A stretch of DNA of 21,497 nucleotides, taken from assembly GCA_964389685.1 (NCBI GenBank), contig CAYMFM010000064.1, forward strand, positions 1 to 21,497. Direction: 5' to 3'. The stretch's first letter is position 1; every line of letters begins with the position of its first letter. Positions 1-8,749 of the stretch are shown one piece after another. Origin of the DNA: G020353115 sp964389685. GTDB taxonomy: Bacteria > Bacteroidota > Bacteroidia > Bacteroidales > VadinHA17. The position numbers and the translations under genes were made by a program. The notes under the pieces were generated by a model, which did not search any database, was not told where the DNA came from, and saw only the letters and a program-made list of their open reading frames with translations.

Positions 1-176
1 GCAAAGGGATTCTGCCTGAACAGCTGGAGCAAATATTTGTTCCCTTCTACTCAACCAAACAAGAAGGGACCGGCATCGGACTGAGTTTTTCCAGGCAGAT
101 CATGAAACTTCATGGAGGAAGCATTTCCGTGAAATCAGATCCAGGAGTTGAGACGGTGTTTACGTTGAAGTTTTAG
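1..176 (+). CDS. Sensor histidine kinase, C-terminal fragment (cut by window edge)
   Basis: The frame is open from the window edge and ends at TAG 174-176, giving about 57 residues. They belong to the ATP-binding HATPase_c domain. Visible are the IFVPFYSTK stretch, the G2 box GTGIGLSFS and the closing strand SISVKSDPGVETVFTLKF. Nearly the same residues close the complete kinase at 4429-5790 (IFVPFYSTR, GTGIGLSLS, TISVKSEPGKETVFTLRF), so the two are close paralogues. By family knowledge this is the catalytic domain of a membrane or cytosolic sensor kinase, probably of NtrB type. Its sensor part and any partner regulator lie outside the window. No terminator hairpin is seen after the stop; an 11-bp repeat array begins 13 bases downstream. 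Confidence 0.9.
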   Translation, partial: KGILPEQLEQIFVPFYSTKQEGTGIGLSFSRQIMKLHGGSISVKSDPGVETVFTLKF

Positions 177-188
177 AAAGAACGTTCA

Positions 189-243
189 AACGATAGTCAT
201 GCAATTGTCATTCGATAGTCATGCAATTGTCAAACGATGGTCA
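189..243 (-). repeat. Array of five 11-bp tandem repeats, TGACYATCGTT type
   Basis: Read on the minus strand, the array is five uninterrupted 11-mers: TGACCATCGTT, TGACAATTGCA, TGACTATCGAA, TGACAATTGCA, TGACTATCGTT. Two unit types alternate, so a 22-bp period is also visible. The array begins 13 bases after the stop of the upstream kinase and lies in a 298-base gap that has no gene. The same 11-mer family forms a second array at 16669-16746. The function is unknown. The spacing is close to one helical turn, which would suit binding of a protein in series, but this is inference. Confidence 0.85.
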
Positions 244-403
244 TGAAGCGGTTATTTGATCCACCAAATGGTGAATCGTTATTTATAGTAAGTAAGTTAT
301 TGAGTACATCGGTGTAAACCATAAATACACAGCATTACAGAACTTAATTTTCATTTTGTTTAAACCTGTGCAATCTGTTTTGAGTTTTCCGATCAGACAC
401 CTC

Positions 404-466
404 AATAACTTAATAACTCAATTACCCAATAACATATTTACTTTTTACTTTTTACTTTTTACTTTT
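404..466. repeat. Short tandem repeats beyond the permease stop (8-bp then 7-bp units)
   Basis: Positions 404-435 hold four degenerate 8-mers (AATAACTT, AATAACTC, AATTACCC, AATAACAT). Positions 440-466 hold four 7-mers (ACTTTTT three times, then ACTTTTA). They lie immediately downstream of the stop of the minus-strand permease at 475. The second permease in the window (stop at 18111) has the same ACTTTTT heptads just beyond its stop. No coding potential is seen. They could be slipped-strand simple repeats or part of a conserved 3' tail. Confidence 0.75.
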
Positions 467-474
467 ATCTTGTC

Positions 475-2862
475 TCACTCGTACCGGAGTGAATCCACCG
501 GATTTGCGTTTGCAGCCTTAACAGAATGGTAGAGAACAGTTAAAGAACTCAGTATAAAAGAAGCAACCACAACAAGCAATACAGGTATGGAATTTACTTC
601 CACCTGGTAGGCAAATCCTCTTAACCAGATCCTGAAAAGCAAAATGGCCACCGGGACAGAAATCACAACAGCCAGCAACGTTATTAGAAGTATCTCTTTC
701 TGCAAGAGGAAAATTATCTGCCTGGTTTTTGCTCCCTGAACTTTCCGTATACCAATCTCTTTTGTTTTTCTCGCTGCTGAATAGGAGGACAATCCGAACA
801 ATCCCAAGCAGGAAACCAATATAGTGATCAGCGAGAAGAGTCTGATTAGCTGAATTTGTCTTTTATCATTGTTATACAGTCTGTTGAAATTATCTTCGAG
901 AAAATAATATTCAAAAGGCATGTGCGGTATCAGTTCCTTGAATTTATTCTCCAGGTATGTCAACACTTTTTGCTGATCTGTTCTGTCCAATCTGACAATC
1001 AAATCATCATACTGATATTGTAAACGCAGCAGGAGGGGTTGAATTTCCTGGTGAAGTGATCTAAAATGGAAATCTCTCACTACTCCAACGACAACTGCAT
1101 CGAAAAAAACGAATTGCTGGATGCGCTTACCCAATGGTTTGTTCCAGTTCATATACTTTGCCAGTGTTTCATTTATAATAACCGCACCAACTGAATCTGA
1201 AGGAAATTCCTGAGAGAAATTTCTACCCTCAATTAATTTAAGACCAAGTGTTTCCAGATAGTCATAACCGATAAAGAATGCCGGAATATTGTGCTCCTCC
1301 ATACCATCCTCACCCTCAAACTTATAAAGTCCCCCCCAGGGATTTCCAGGATAGCTTCCACCCGACGTAACAGATTTTACTCCAGGAAGTTTCTTTAATC
1401 CATGCATCATTACCGGGACAGCAGCGACCATGCTGGAATCACGAACTGGAATAATAAGAAGATTTTCTTTATCAAATCCAAGGTCATGGTTTTCAAGGTA
1501 ACCAATTTGTGTATTTAATAACAGTGTAAACAGAACAACAACAATAGCCAACATGATTTGAAGACCTACAAGGGCTTTCCTGGTTATAGCACCTACTGGT
1601 TTCAGTCTGAATAATCCCTGTATAATCAGTACCGGATTGAAAGATGACAGGTAGAAAGCAGGGTATAAACTGGAAAAGAAGCCAACAACCATGGTAATTA
1701 TTAAACAACCAATAAGAATCAGTGGTTGCCGGAAAAGGTCGAGGTGAAGAGATGTATCAAAAATTTGGGGAAATTTTGTAAACGCTAAAACAAATTCAAC
1801 CATTCCGAAAGCCAATACCATCGATATGACTGAAAACAATAAAGATTCAAGAATGAATTTAAAAACCAGTGACCTGCGGCTGGCTCCGACTACTTTTCGT
1901 AAGCCAATCTCTCCAGCCCGATTTAAAGACTTGGCTGTGGTCAGATTGGTGTAATTAATACCTGCCAATACAAGTATTAGAATTCCAATAATTAACAATG
2001 TGTAGAGAAAGGTTATATTCCCTGAAGAAAGATCGCCATCCAGGTTTGAATGGTAGTGAATATCGCGCAGACGGTGGAATATGGGTTCATACACCTGTCC
2101 ATATATTTCTGCATCTTCCGAAAGGTATTTTTCATAAAATTCCGGCCATTTCCTGTCAAACGCTTCCCGGTCAAATGTGTCATGGAATAACAGGTACGTG
2201 TAGTCTTTAATTTCAAACATTGACCATTCCAACGAATGTAATTGTGCTATCCGGTCATACGTTATGTAGGAGATGTAACCTGACAATGACAATTGAGTAT
2301 TGGAAGGTGGATCCTTGATTACACCGGTCACAGTCATTGAGAACTGATTATCGATTAGCAACGTTTCTCCCAACGGGTTACGGTTTCCAAAGTATTTTCT
2401 GGATAATTTCTCGGTTAATACGAGAGTATACGGTTCTTTCAGGCAGCTTTCAGGATCCCCATAAATGAACCGGTGAGAAAAGACCTGAAACATTGAGGAA
2501 TCGGCAAAAGCAAAATCCAGCTCCGTAAAAACATTTTCCCCATATTGAAACAGCAAACTGTTAATGCAATCTATTCTTACATAGGCTTCAATTTGTGGAT
2601 ATTCTTCAGCCAACCTTGGTCCTAGTTGTGGTGATGAGATCGCAAATTTCCTGGGCTTTCCTGAAGTCACAAAATTCTGACAAACCCGGTATATCCTGTC
2701 AGCTTTTTCATGGTGCGAATCATAAGTCAATTCATGATGTATATACAAAAAAATTATCATCCCGCAGGCTAAACCAATGGCAAGGCCTGCCATATTAAGC
2801 AATGTGTGTAATTTTTCCCTGAAAAATATCCTGAAAGTATGTATGATATAGTTCTTTAGCAT
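475..2862 (-). CDS. MacB/FtsX-type ABC transporter permease, four-plus-four TM form
   Basis: The 795-residue protein starts at ATG 2862 and ends at TGA 475. It has the duplicated architecture usual for Bacteroidota MacB-like permeases. A first membrane helix (about 24-42) precedes a periplasmic MacB_PCD domain (about 45-280). A first FtsX block follows with helices near 284-304, 336-358 and 381-403. A second half has a helix near 429-449, a second periplasmic domain and an FtsX block with helices near 673-693, 724-744 and 759-779. The FtsX signatures GEIGLRKVVGA (about 317-327) and KEIGIRKVQGA (701-711) are clear. The family transmits ATP-driven conformational change across the inner membrane, for export or envelope signalling. 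No ATPase or periplasmic adaptor gene is in the window, so its partner must be encoded elsewhere. It is divergent from the NtrC-type regulator at 3066, a plausible controller. It is a paralogue of 18111-20525. The substrate cannot be told. Confidence 0.92.
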   Translation of the reverse strand: MLKNYIIHTFRIFFREKLHTLLNMAGLAIGLACGMIIFLYIHHELTYDSHHEKADRIYRVCQNFVTSGKPRKFAISSPQLGPRLAEEYPQIEAYVRIDCINSLLFQYGENVFTELDFAFADSSMFQVFSHRFIYGDPESCLKEPYTLVLTEKLSRKYFGNRNPLGETLLIDNQFSMTVTGVIKDPPSNTQLSLSGYISYITYDRIAQLHSLEWSMFEIKDYTYLLFHDTFDREAFDRKWPEFYEKYLSEDAEIYGQVYEPIFHRLRDIHYHSNLDGDLSSGNITFLYTLLIIGILILVLAGINYTNLTTAKSLNRAGEIGLRKVVGASRRSLVFKFILESLLFSVISMVLAFGMVEFVLAFTKFPQIFDTSLHLDLFRQPLILIGCLIITMVVGFFSSLYPAFYLSSFNPVLIIQGLFRLKPVGAITRKALVGLQIMLAIVVVLFTLLLNTQIGYLENHDLGFDKENLLIIPVRDSSMVAAVPVMMHGLKKLPGVKSVTSGGSYPGNPWGGLYKFEGEDGMEEHNIPAFFIGYDYLETLGLKLIEGRNFSQEFPSDSVGAVIINETLAKYMNWNKPLGKRIQQFVFFDAVVVGVVRDFHFRSLHQEIQPLLLRLQYQYDDLIVRLDRTDQQKVLTYLENKFKELIPHMPFEYYFLEDNFNRLYNNDKRQIQLIRLFSLITILVSCLGLFGLSSYSAARKTKEIGIRKVQGAKTRQIIFLLQKEILLITLLAVVISVPVAILLFRIWLRGFAYQVEVNSIPVLLVVVASFILSSLTVLYHSVKAANANPVDSLRYE

Positions 2863-2998
2863 AGAAATTGAATTTAATCATTTTGAAATCTATATTCAAA
2901 GCATATACCAATAATTATAAAGTATTGATTCTCATTTTTTTATACAGATTTGAATACATTTCAACGCCATAGGGTGTGCGATATTGCTACAACTAGTG

Positions 2999-3028
2999 TT
3001 TGATTTTGACACATTTTTCTTACCTTGG
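2999..3028 (+). promoter_or_regulatory. Candidate Bacteroidota-type promoter for the two-component operon
   Basis: TTTG at 2999-3002 is followed after 18 bases by TACCTTGG at 3021-3028, one base off the TAnnTTTG consensus. The usual spacer is 19-21, so the match is moderate. It would start transcription near 3035, about 30 bases before the GTG start of the regulator. A good sigma-54 site was not found here. Confidence 0.35.
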
Positions 3029-3065
3029 AGGATGAAAACTGTTATTTTGTAAATAGCGTGTTAAC

Positions 3066-4439
3066 GTGAAAACAAGCGAAGGGAATATATTGATCATCGA
3101 TGATGATTACGACGTTCTAAAATCTTCCAGGATTTTTTTGAGTCGTTTTTTTAGTAATGTACAGATAGAACAGGTTCCGGAAAATATTTTGCAACGGTTA
3201 TCATCTGAAGAAATTGATGTCGTTTTATTGGATATGAATTTTCATAAGGGAAGACGTGATGGAGAGGAAGGGATGCAATGGTTGAATGAGATAATTAAGA
3301 GTAAACCGGAAACAGTAGTCATACTGATCACTGCATATGGTGATATTGAGCTGGCGGTAAAAGCGATTAAAGCCGGTGCAACAGATTTTATCCTAAAACC
3401 CTGGAAAAACCAGAAATTACTGGCAACAGTTTCCGCAGCGATGAAGCTCAGGGCATCCATGAATGAGATAAAGAATCTACAGATGGGGCAACGCCGGTTA
3501 ATCGAAGACTGGAACAATACCTACGGTGAATGTATTGGCACCTCTCCTGCAATTACCGATACGCTATCTGTAGCAAAAAAAGTAGCAGGGACATCGGCCA
3601 ATGTATTGATACTTGGAGAAAATGGAACAGGTAAAGAACTAATTGCCAGGACAATATATCAATGGTCAGATCGAAAGAATAAGATATTCATACATGTTGA
3701 TTTGGGATCTATCTCTGAAACACTTTTTGAGAGTGAATTGTTCGGTCACATAAAAGGGGCATTTACCGATGCTATTGAAGATAAACCGGGCAGGTTTGAG
3801 CTGGCTTCCGGAGGAACAATTTTCCTGGATGAGATCGGGAATCTTTCAATCCCTCTCCAGGCAAAACTACTTTCAGTTTTACAGAATAAAACCGTTATGC
3901 GTGTCGGATCAACCAAACCGGTACCGGTAGATTTCAGATTGATCTGTGCAACAAACATGGATCTGCAAAGCATGATGAAAGAAGGAAAATTCAGGGAGGA
4001 TCTGTTTTACCGTATTAATACCGTTGAGATCAGTGTTCCCAGTCTCCGGGAGAGAATTGAAGATATACCTCTTCTCTTTGATCATTTCTTCAATCAATTC
4101 TCAAAAAAGTATAAGAAATATGGGCTGAAGGTTCAACCCGGCACCATTGAAAAGCTTCAGCAATATGACTGGCCGGGTAATGTCCGGGAATTTCAGCATT
4201 GTATCGAACGGGCAATCATTCTGAGTGAGAGGAAAGAAATTATGCCCGATGAGTTTTTACCACCAACCCATGCTTCAAGACAATGGAGTAACCAACAGGA
4301 ACATCGTCTGGATCAGGTTGAAAAAAACCATATCCTTGAAATCATAGAGAAAAACGGAGGGAATATTACCAAAGCAGCTAAAGATCTCGGCATCTCAAGA
4401 AGCTCATTACACCGGAGGTTAAAAAAGTATGACCTGTAA
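3066..4439 (+). CDS. NtrC-family sigma-54-dependent response regulator
   Basis: The 457-residue protein has three domains. The receiver domain (about 7-125) has acidic D12-D14, phospho-acceptor D56, T89 and K111. The AAA+ sigma-54 activation domain (about 155-390) has Walker A GENGTGKE at 184-191 and Walker B TIFLDEIG at 251-258. A C-terminal Fis-type helix-turn-helix lies at about 414-456 (NITKAAKDLGISRSSLHRRL). The sigma-54 contact loop reads GAFTDA at 231-236 instead of the canonical GAFTGA. The start must be GTG 3066: TAG at 3054-3056 closes the frame upstream and the next in-frame ATG lies deep in the receiver domain. Its last 11 bases overlap the histidine kinase start, so the two are translationally coupled. 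By family knowledge, phosphorylation drives oligomerisation and ATP-dependent opening of sigma-54 promoters. The divergent permease is a likely but unproven target. Confidence 0.95.
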   Translation: MKTSEGNILIIDDDYDVLKSSRIFLSRFFSNVQIEQVPENILQRLSSEEIDVVLLDMNFHKGRRDGEEGMQWLNEIIKSKPETVVILITAYGDIELAVKAIKAGATDFILKPWKNQKLLATVSAAMKLRASMNEIKNLQMGQRRLIEDWNNTYGECIGTSPAITDTLSVAKKVAGTSANVLILGENGTGKELIARTIYQWSDRKNKIFIHVDLGSISETLFESELFGHIKGAFTDAIEDKPGRFELASGGTIFLDEIGNLSIPLQAKLLSVLQNKTVMRVGSTKPVPVDFRLICATNMDLQSMMKEGKFREDLFYRINTVEISVPSLRERIEDIPLLFDHFFNQFSKKYKKYGLKVQPGTIEKLQQYDWPGNVREFQHCIERAIILSERKEIMPDEFLPPTHASRQWSNQQEHRLDQVEKNHILEIIEKNGGNITKAAKDLGISRSSLHRRLKKYDL

Positions 4440-5790
4440 ACGATATACAATCGCCTTTATTTTAAGGATTAGTCTCCTGATTCTAAATGCACTCCTGCTA
4501 AGTGTTTTGATCGTTATCTTTTATGATAAAAAACTAATATTCCTGCCTGCCATCTCCCTGGTTATCCTCATCTTTCAGATCATTGATTTCTTATTGAGTG
4601 TATCCCGGACCAACAGAGATCTGAATATATTTCTACTTGCTTTAGGTAGTTCTGACTTCTCTGTTAAGTTCAAAAACGAGAAACTTGGATCGGGTTTCGA
4701 TGAGGTAAGAGAAACCATGAACAGGATTATTGAGTCTTTTGAACAGGATGGAATTCAAAAAGAAGTCCAGGTTAACTATCTAAATGCCATTTTGAGAAAT
4801 ATAAATATTGGAATTATCACCATCAATAAAGCCGATAAAATTGAACTCATAAATGACCAGGCAATGAACATCCTGGGAATTCCAAGAATCAAATACATGA
4901 ATGAGATCAGGAGGATTAACCCTGAATTTGCTGAACAGATCGAATCAATGAAACCTGCTGATCATAAACTCCTGGAGTATAAAACAGATGATGAGATTAG
5001 ATACCTGTCTGTGGCAAAGAATACGATCAAGCAAAAAGATGCTCCTTACGGCATCTTCACTTTCCATAATATCCGGAGCGAGATTGATCAAAAAGAGATC
5101 GAATCATGGCACAGGCTTATCAGGATTTTGAGGCACGAAATTATGAATTCGGTAACTCCCATCTCATCACTTACAGAAACAATTATGATGCTGGTTGAAG
5201 ATGAAACGGGTAATGTAAAAAAACAATCAGACCTTGACCAAAAAGATATTGAAGACATACGGGAAAGCATCAAAACAATTCAGTCCCGTAGTGATGGTCT
5301 GTATGATTTCGTCGACAAGTACAGGGAAGTATCGAAGATCCCTGATCCAAATCTCAGCGCCATTGAGATAAAAGAGCTTTTTTCTTCAGTCAGTCTTTTA
5401 TTTTCAGCCGAACTTGAAAATAATAACATCCGGCTGGAAATCCTGAATAAAAAAGAAGGTCTTACCATTAAAGGAGATTTTCAAATGATTGAGCAGATCC
5501 TGATCAACCTGATAAAAAACAGCATCCATGCAGTAAGAACCATTCAGGAACCTGAAATTACATTGATTAGCGATGAAACGGATGAGCATGTGGTTATCCA
5601 GGTCAGGGATAATGGGTGCGGAATAAAGCAGCATGAGATGGATGAAATCTTTGTGCCGTTCTATTCAACGAGGGAATATGGAACGGGTATCGGTCTAAGC
5701 CTTTCAAAGGAGATCATGTGGCGACATGGAGGAACCATTTCTGTAAAATCAGAACCAGGTAAGGAGACGGTGTTTACGTTGCGGTTTTAA
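4429..5790 (+). CDS. Membrane sensor histidine kinase, partner of the NtrC-type regulator
   Basis: The 453-residue protein starts at ATG 4429 inside the 3' end of the regulator gene. Two N-terminal membrane helices (about 8-30 and 36-57) have only a short loop between them, so there is no sizeable periplasmic sensor domain. A linker and a PAS-like region (about 112-215) follow. The phospho-acceptor motif is LRHEIMNSVTPISSLTE, with H236. The HATPase_c domain carries an N box around N364 (NLIKNSIHA), G1 box DNGCGI (394-399) and G2 box GTGIGLSLS (418-426). The kinase presumably senses a membrane or cytosolic cue and phosphorylates D56 of the regulator. Its C-terminus is nearly identical in pattern to the truncated kinase at the left edge, which points to duplication of the module. 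No hairpin terminator is seen after the stop. Confidence 0.95.
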   Translation: MTCKRYTIAFILRISLLILNALLLSVLIVIFYDKKLIFLPAISLVILIFQIIDFLLSVSRTNRDLNIFLLALGSSDFSVKFKNEKLGSGFDEVRETMNRIIESFEQDGIQKEVQVNYLNAILRNINIGIITINKADKIELINDQAMNILGIPRIKYMNEIRRINPEFAEQIESMKPADHKLLEYKTDDEIRYLSVAKNTIKQKDAPYGIFTFHNIRSEIDQKEIESWHRLIRILRHEIMNSVTPISSLTETIMMLVEDETGNVKKQSDLDQKDIEDIRESIKTIQSRSDGLYDFVDKYREVSKIPDPNLSAIEIKELFSSVSLLFSAELENNNIRLEILNKKEGLTIKGDFQMIEQILINLIKNSIHAVRTIQEPEITLISDETDEHVVIQVRDNGCGIKQHEMDEIFVPFYSTREYGTGIGLSLSKEIMWRHGGTISVKSEPGKETVFTLRF

Positions 5791-5918
5791 AACAATTAAC
5801 CATTAACTTTATATTTTCGTAGTTTTACCGGATGATTCAGGATGCCTGCTAAAAAACATGGCTGAACGTGTAATTCTTTGAGCAGGTTCTACGTCTCATA
5901 CTTAAAAGATATTATTGA

Positions 5919-8567
5919 ATGCCCGTTAGAAGATTTTTCATATCCTTTCTGGTTTTCATTCTTGGGATGGTTTTCCTGGCCGGTCAAACGATACGGGGTA
6001 CCATTACAGACGCAAAGAGCGATCCAATTCCCTATTCCACCATTTACATTGTTGAGCTTACAGAAGGTACCACTGCAAACGTTGATGGTCAGTTCGAGAT
6101 CAAGGTACCGGAAGGCAACTATACACTTTACATCCGGGCACTGGGATACCGGACTGAGATCCGGGAGGTTGAAGTCGGGAAAACACAGGTAGCACTCGAC
6201 GTACAGCTTTTTGAACACGTTTACGAGATCAATGAAGTCCGGGTTTATTCGGGACAGGAAGATCCTGCCTACATGATCATGCGTAAAGCGATCGGGCTCG
6301 CTCCCTATTACCTGAACCAGGTGAAACACTGGAAAGCTGAAGTATACCTCAAAGGGTCAATTGATGTGTTAAAAATCCCAAAATTGTTTCAGCGGGCAAT
6401 GAAGGATGAGGATTTTGTTATTGAAGAGGGAAGAAACTACGTGGAGGAATCCCTTAATGAAATCAGCTTCAATGCACCGGACAGGTATGACCAGCGGGTA
6501 CTCTCTGCCAATTCATCCTTTCCGGGTGAAAGCGACGTGAATGTGATGGATTATATCCAGAGCAGTTTCTATGAACCAACCATAGAGATGGCCATTTCAC
6601 CGCTGGCACCCAACGCATTTTCTCACTATAACTTCAGCTACGAAGGAGTCTCATTTGAAGGAAATTACGCCATTAACAAGATCAAGGTAACCCCAAAGCG
6701 CAAAAGCCAGCAACTCTTTACCGGTTACCTCTATATCGTGGATGAGTACTGGAATATTCACTCTGCTGATCTGACCATTGAGATATTTATCGGTCCTATC
6801 CGGATAAAACAACTGTATGCTCCGGTAAAGAAAGATGCGTGGTTGCCTGTAAGTTACAACCTGGATGTGAAAGCAAAGGTACTGGGGATAAAAGTGGATG
6901 TTGCTTATCTCAGTTCTGTCAAATACTCCGAGATTGAAATTAATGAGGAGATCACTCCTCCACTTGCCTTGCAGGAGACTCTTGACAAGAACGCGGAACC
7001 TGAAATGGATGAAGCTGAAATGCCGCAAATAGCCCTTTTCAAAGATGAAAAAACGGCCAAAAAAGTGGAAGAGATAATGAATAAGGAAGAGATGAATAAC
7101 CGGGATATGATCAAGCTGGCACGGTTGATGGATAAAGAGGCTGAAAGAAGCAGGGACACCCTGGACTTATCTCTTGAGATTGAAGAGAGATCAAGCTATG
7201 AGGTGGAAGAGAATGCTTATAAACGGGATACCGTTTACTGGAATACGATACGACCAATTCCCCTGACGGAAGAAGAGCTCCAGGGATACAGAGCCAAAGA
7301 TTCCGTCATGCTGGCAAAATCGGATACCGCTTCGGTTGCCGATTCAACCCGGAAAGAAAGAAGCAAAATCGTTCATTTTGGCAGCCGCCTCTTTTTCGGC
7401 AGGAGTTTCTGGTCAAAAGATTCAACCGTCAGGTACCGGTATGATGGACTGATTGGCCTGGATAAATTTGAATTCAATACAGTGGACGGTTTTGTTTATA
7501 AACAACGATTCTCTATTCGTAAAGATATCGCAGCAGGACACCAGTTTACCATGGAGCCTGAAATCGGTTATGCATTCAACCGGAAAGCGGTTTTATGGAA
7601 AGTTGACAACACCCTAACCTACTCCCCCATGAAACGGGGAAGGTTCTATTTTAATATCGGTAAGACATCCGCTGATTTCAATCCGGATTTTGGAATGAAC
7701 CGGACCCTGAACACCATTTCATCCCTTTTTTTCCGATACAATTACCTGAGGTTGTATGAAGAATCCTATTTCAGGGTTAGGAACAGGATTGACCTTGCAA
7801 ATGGCCTGGTGCTTACCATTTCAATGAATTACGCCGATCGCATTCACCTTGAGAATTCAACCGATTATTCATTCTTCTTCAAAAATGAATGGGATTATGA
7901 AGATAACGTTCCGGATAATCCGTACCTGACAGAATACCCTCTTGAGGACCAGAAAAGTTTTGTTGTTGGGTTGGGATTGTCTTACACTCCCAGGAATTAC
8001 TACCGGATCCGGAATGGAGTGAAACGAATGGCTGGATCCGATTATCCTACGTTCCGGATAGAATACAGAAAAGGATTACCGGATTTTTTCGAGAGTAAAG
8101 CTGATTTTGGTTTCCTGGAAACAGGAGCATCTAAAGTCCATGACCTGGGAATATTTTCTGATCTCTCCTGGAGCATTGGTGGCGGAACATTCCTCGGCAG
8201 GGGAAACATTCATTTTGCCGATTTTAAGCATTTCAATACACAGGAAATACCGGTATTGCTTGGAAGACCACGTCATGCTTTCATGTTGCTCGAGTACTAT
8301 AAATACAGTACAACGGAATGGTTTACCGAAGCGCACATCAAATACAATACGCCCTTTTTAATCGTTAAACTGCTTCCATTCTTCAGCGAGCGGTTATGGC
8401 AGGAAACACTGTATGGCAGTTATCTCTACCTTCCTGATTTCAAAAATTATATCGAGTTGGGGTATGGACTCTCCGATGTCTATTTTTTAGCCGATGTGGG
8501 CCTGTTTGTCGGTTTCGAAAACTGGAGTTATGGACGGTGGGGATTTAAGGTAAGTTTGAATTTTTAA
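5919..8567 (+). CDS. DUF5686-family outer-membrane protein with carboxypeptidase-regulatory-like domain
   Basis: The 882-residue protein starts at ATG 5919. Its N-terminal signal peptide (about 1-22) has hydrophobic core FFISFLVFILGMVFLAG. A CarboxypepD_reg-like beta-sandwich (about 23-112) opens with TIRGTITDAKSDPIPYSTIY and contains YTLYIRALGYRTEIREVEVG. A DUF5686-type region follows, with the typical DPAYMIMRKAI stretch. A charged linker lies at about 370-480. The C-terminal third is rich in alternating aromatic strands and ends in Phe (WGFKVSLNF), as expected of an outer-membrane beta-barrel. The biochemical role of DUF5686 proteins is not established; such proteins are common in Bacteroidota and look like TonB-receptor relatives that lack a plug. 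The gene stands alone, 128 bases after the kinase stop, and a hairpin terminator follows. It could be read through from the two-component operon, since no terminator separates them. Confidence 0.88.
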   Translation: MPVRRFFISFLVFILGMVFLAGQTIRGTITDAKSDPIPYSTIYIVELTEGTTANVDGQFEIKVPEGNYTLYIRALGYRTEIREVEVGKTQVALDVQLFEHVYEINEVRVYSGQEDPAYMIMRKAIGLAPYYLNQVKHWKAEVYLKGSIDVLKIPKLFQRAMKDEDFVIEEGRNYVEESLNEISFNAPDRYDQRVLSANSSFPGESDVNVMDYIQSSFYEPTIEMAISPLAPNAFSHYNFSYEGVSFEGNYAINKIKVTPKRKSQQLFTGYLYIVDEYWNIHSADLTIEIFIGPIRIKQLYAPVKKDAWLPVSYNLDVKAKVLGIKVDVAYLSSVKYSEIEINEEITPPLALQETLDKNAEPEMDEAEMPQIALFKDEKTAKKVEEIMNKEEMNNRDMIKLARLMDKEAERSRDTLDLSLEIEERSSYEVEENAYKRDTVYWNTIRPIPLTEEELQGYRAKDSVMLAKSDTASVADSTRKERSKIVHFGSRLFFGRSFWSKDSTVRYRYDGLIGLDKFEFNTVDGFVYKQRFSIRKDIAAGHQFTMEPEIGYAFNRKAVLWKVDNTLTYSPMKRGRFYFNIGKTSADFNPDFGMNRTLNTISSLFFRYNYLRLYEESYFRVRNRIDLANGLVLTISMNYADRIHLENSTDYSFFFKNEWDYEDNVPDNPYLTEYPLEDQKSFVVGLGLSYTPRNYYRIRNGVKRMAGSDYPTFRIEYRKGLPDFFESKADFGFLETGASKVHDLGIFSDLSWSIGGGTFLGRGNIHFADFKHFNTQEIPVLLGRPRHAFMLLEYYKYSTTEWFTEAHIKYNTPFLIVKLLPFFSERLWQETLYGSYLYLPDFKNYIELGYGLSDVYFLADVGLFVGFENWSYGRWGFKVSLNF

Positions 8568-8666
8568 CAAATGTCCGGTGCCTTCCGGTTCATGAAACGA
8601 TTTCCAATGAATGAATATTCCATTTGAACCGCTTGTTCTTGGTTCCTATCGGTCTAAAAACATGTC

Positions 8667-8703
8667 GCCCCTGCCTGCCGAGGCAGGCCTGACGGGGCTT
8701 TTT
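8667..8703 (+). terminator. Rho-independent terminator after the DUF5686 gene
   Basis: An inner stem GCCTGCC (8673-8679) pairs with GGCAGGC (8682-8688). It is nested in an outer stem GCCCC (8667-8671) with GGGGC (8694-8698), followed by five T residues. It lies about 100 bases beyond the stop at 8567. The inner part is one of several GCCTGCC-type palindromes scattered in the intergenic DNA of this window. Confidence 0.7.
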
Positions 8704-8749
8704 GAGCTTTGGTTAGTCGTTCACCATTTCTTTTAATTGTATACGGCAC

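Noticed and set aside
189..243. CRISPR-like array
   Set aside because: Units are 11 bp with no spacers between them, and no cas genes are present.
2972..2990. Possible sigma-54 promoter (GG near 2973, GC near 2986) before the response regulator
   Set aside because: The gap between GG and GC is 11 bases; sigma-54 sites need 10, and the rest of the consensus is poor.
5878..6329. Frames of 104 (plus) and 146 (minus) residues over the start of the DUF5686 gene
   Set aside because: They overlap the signal peptide and beta-sandwich coding region of the real gene and show no motifs.
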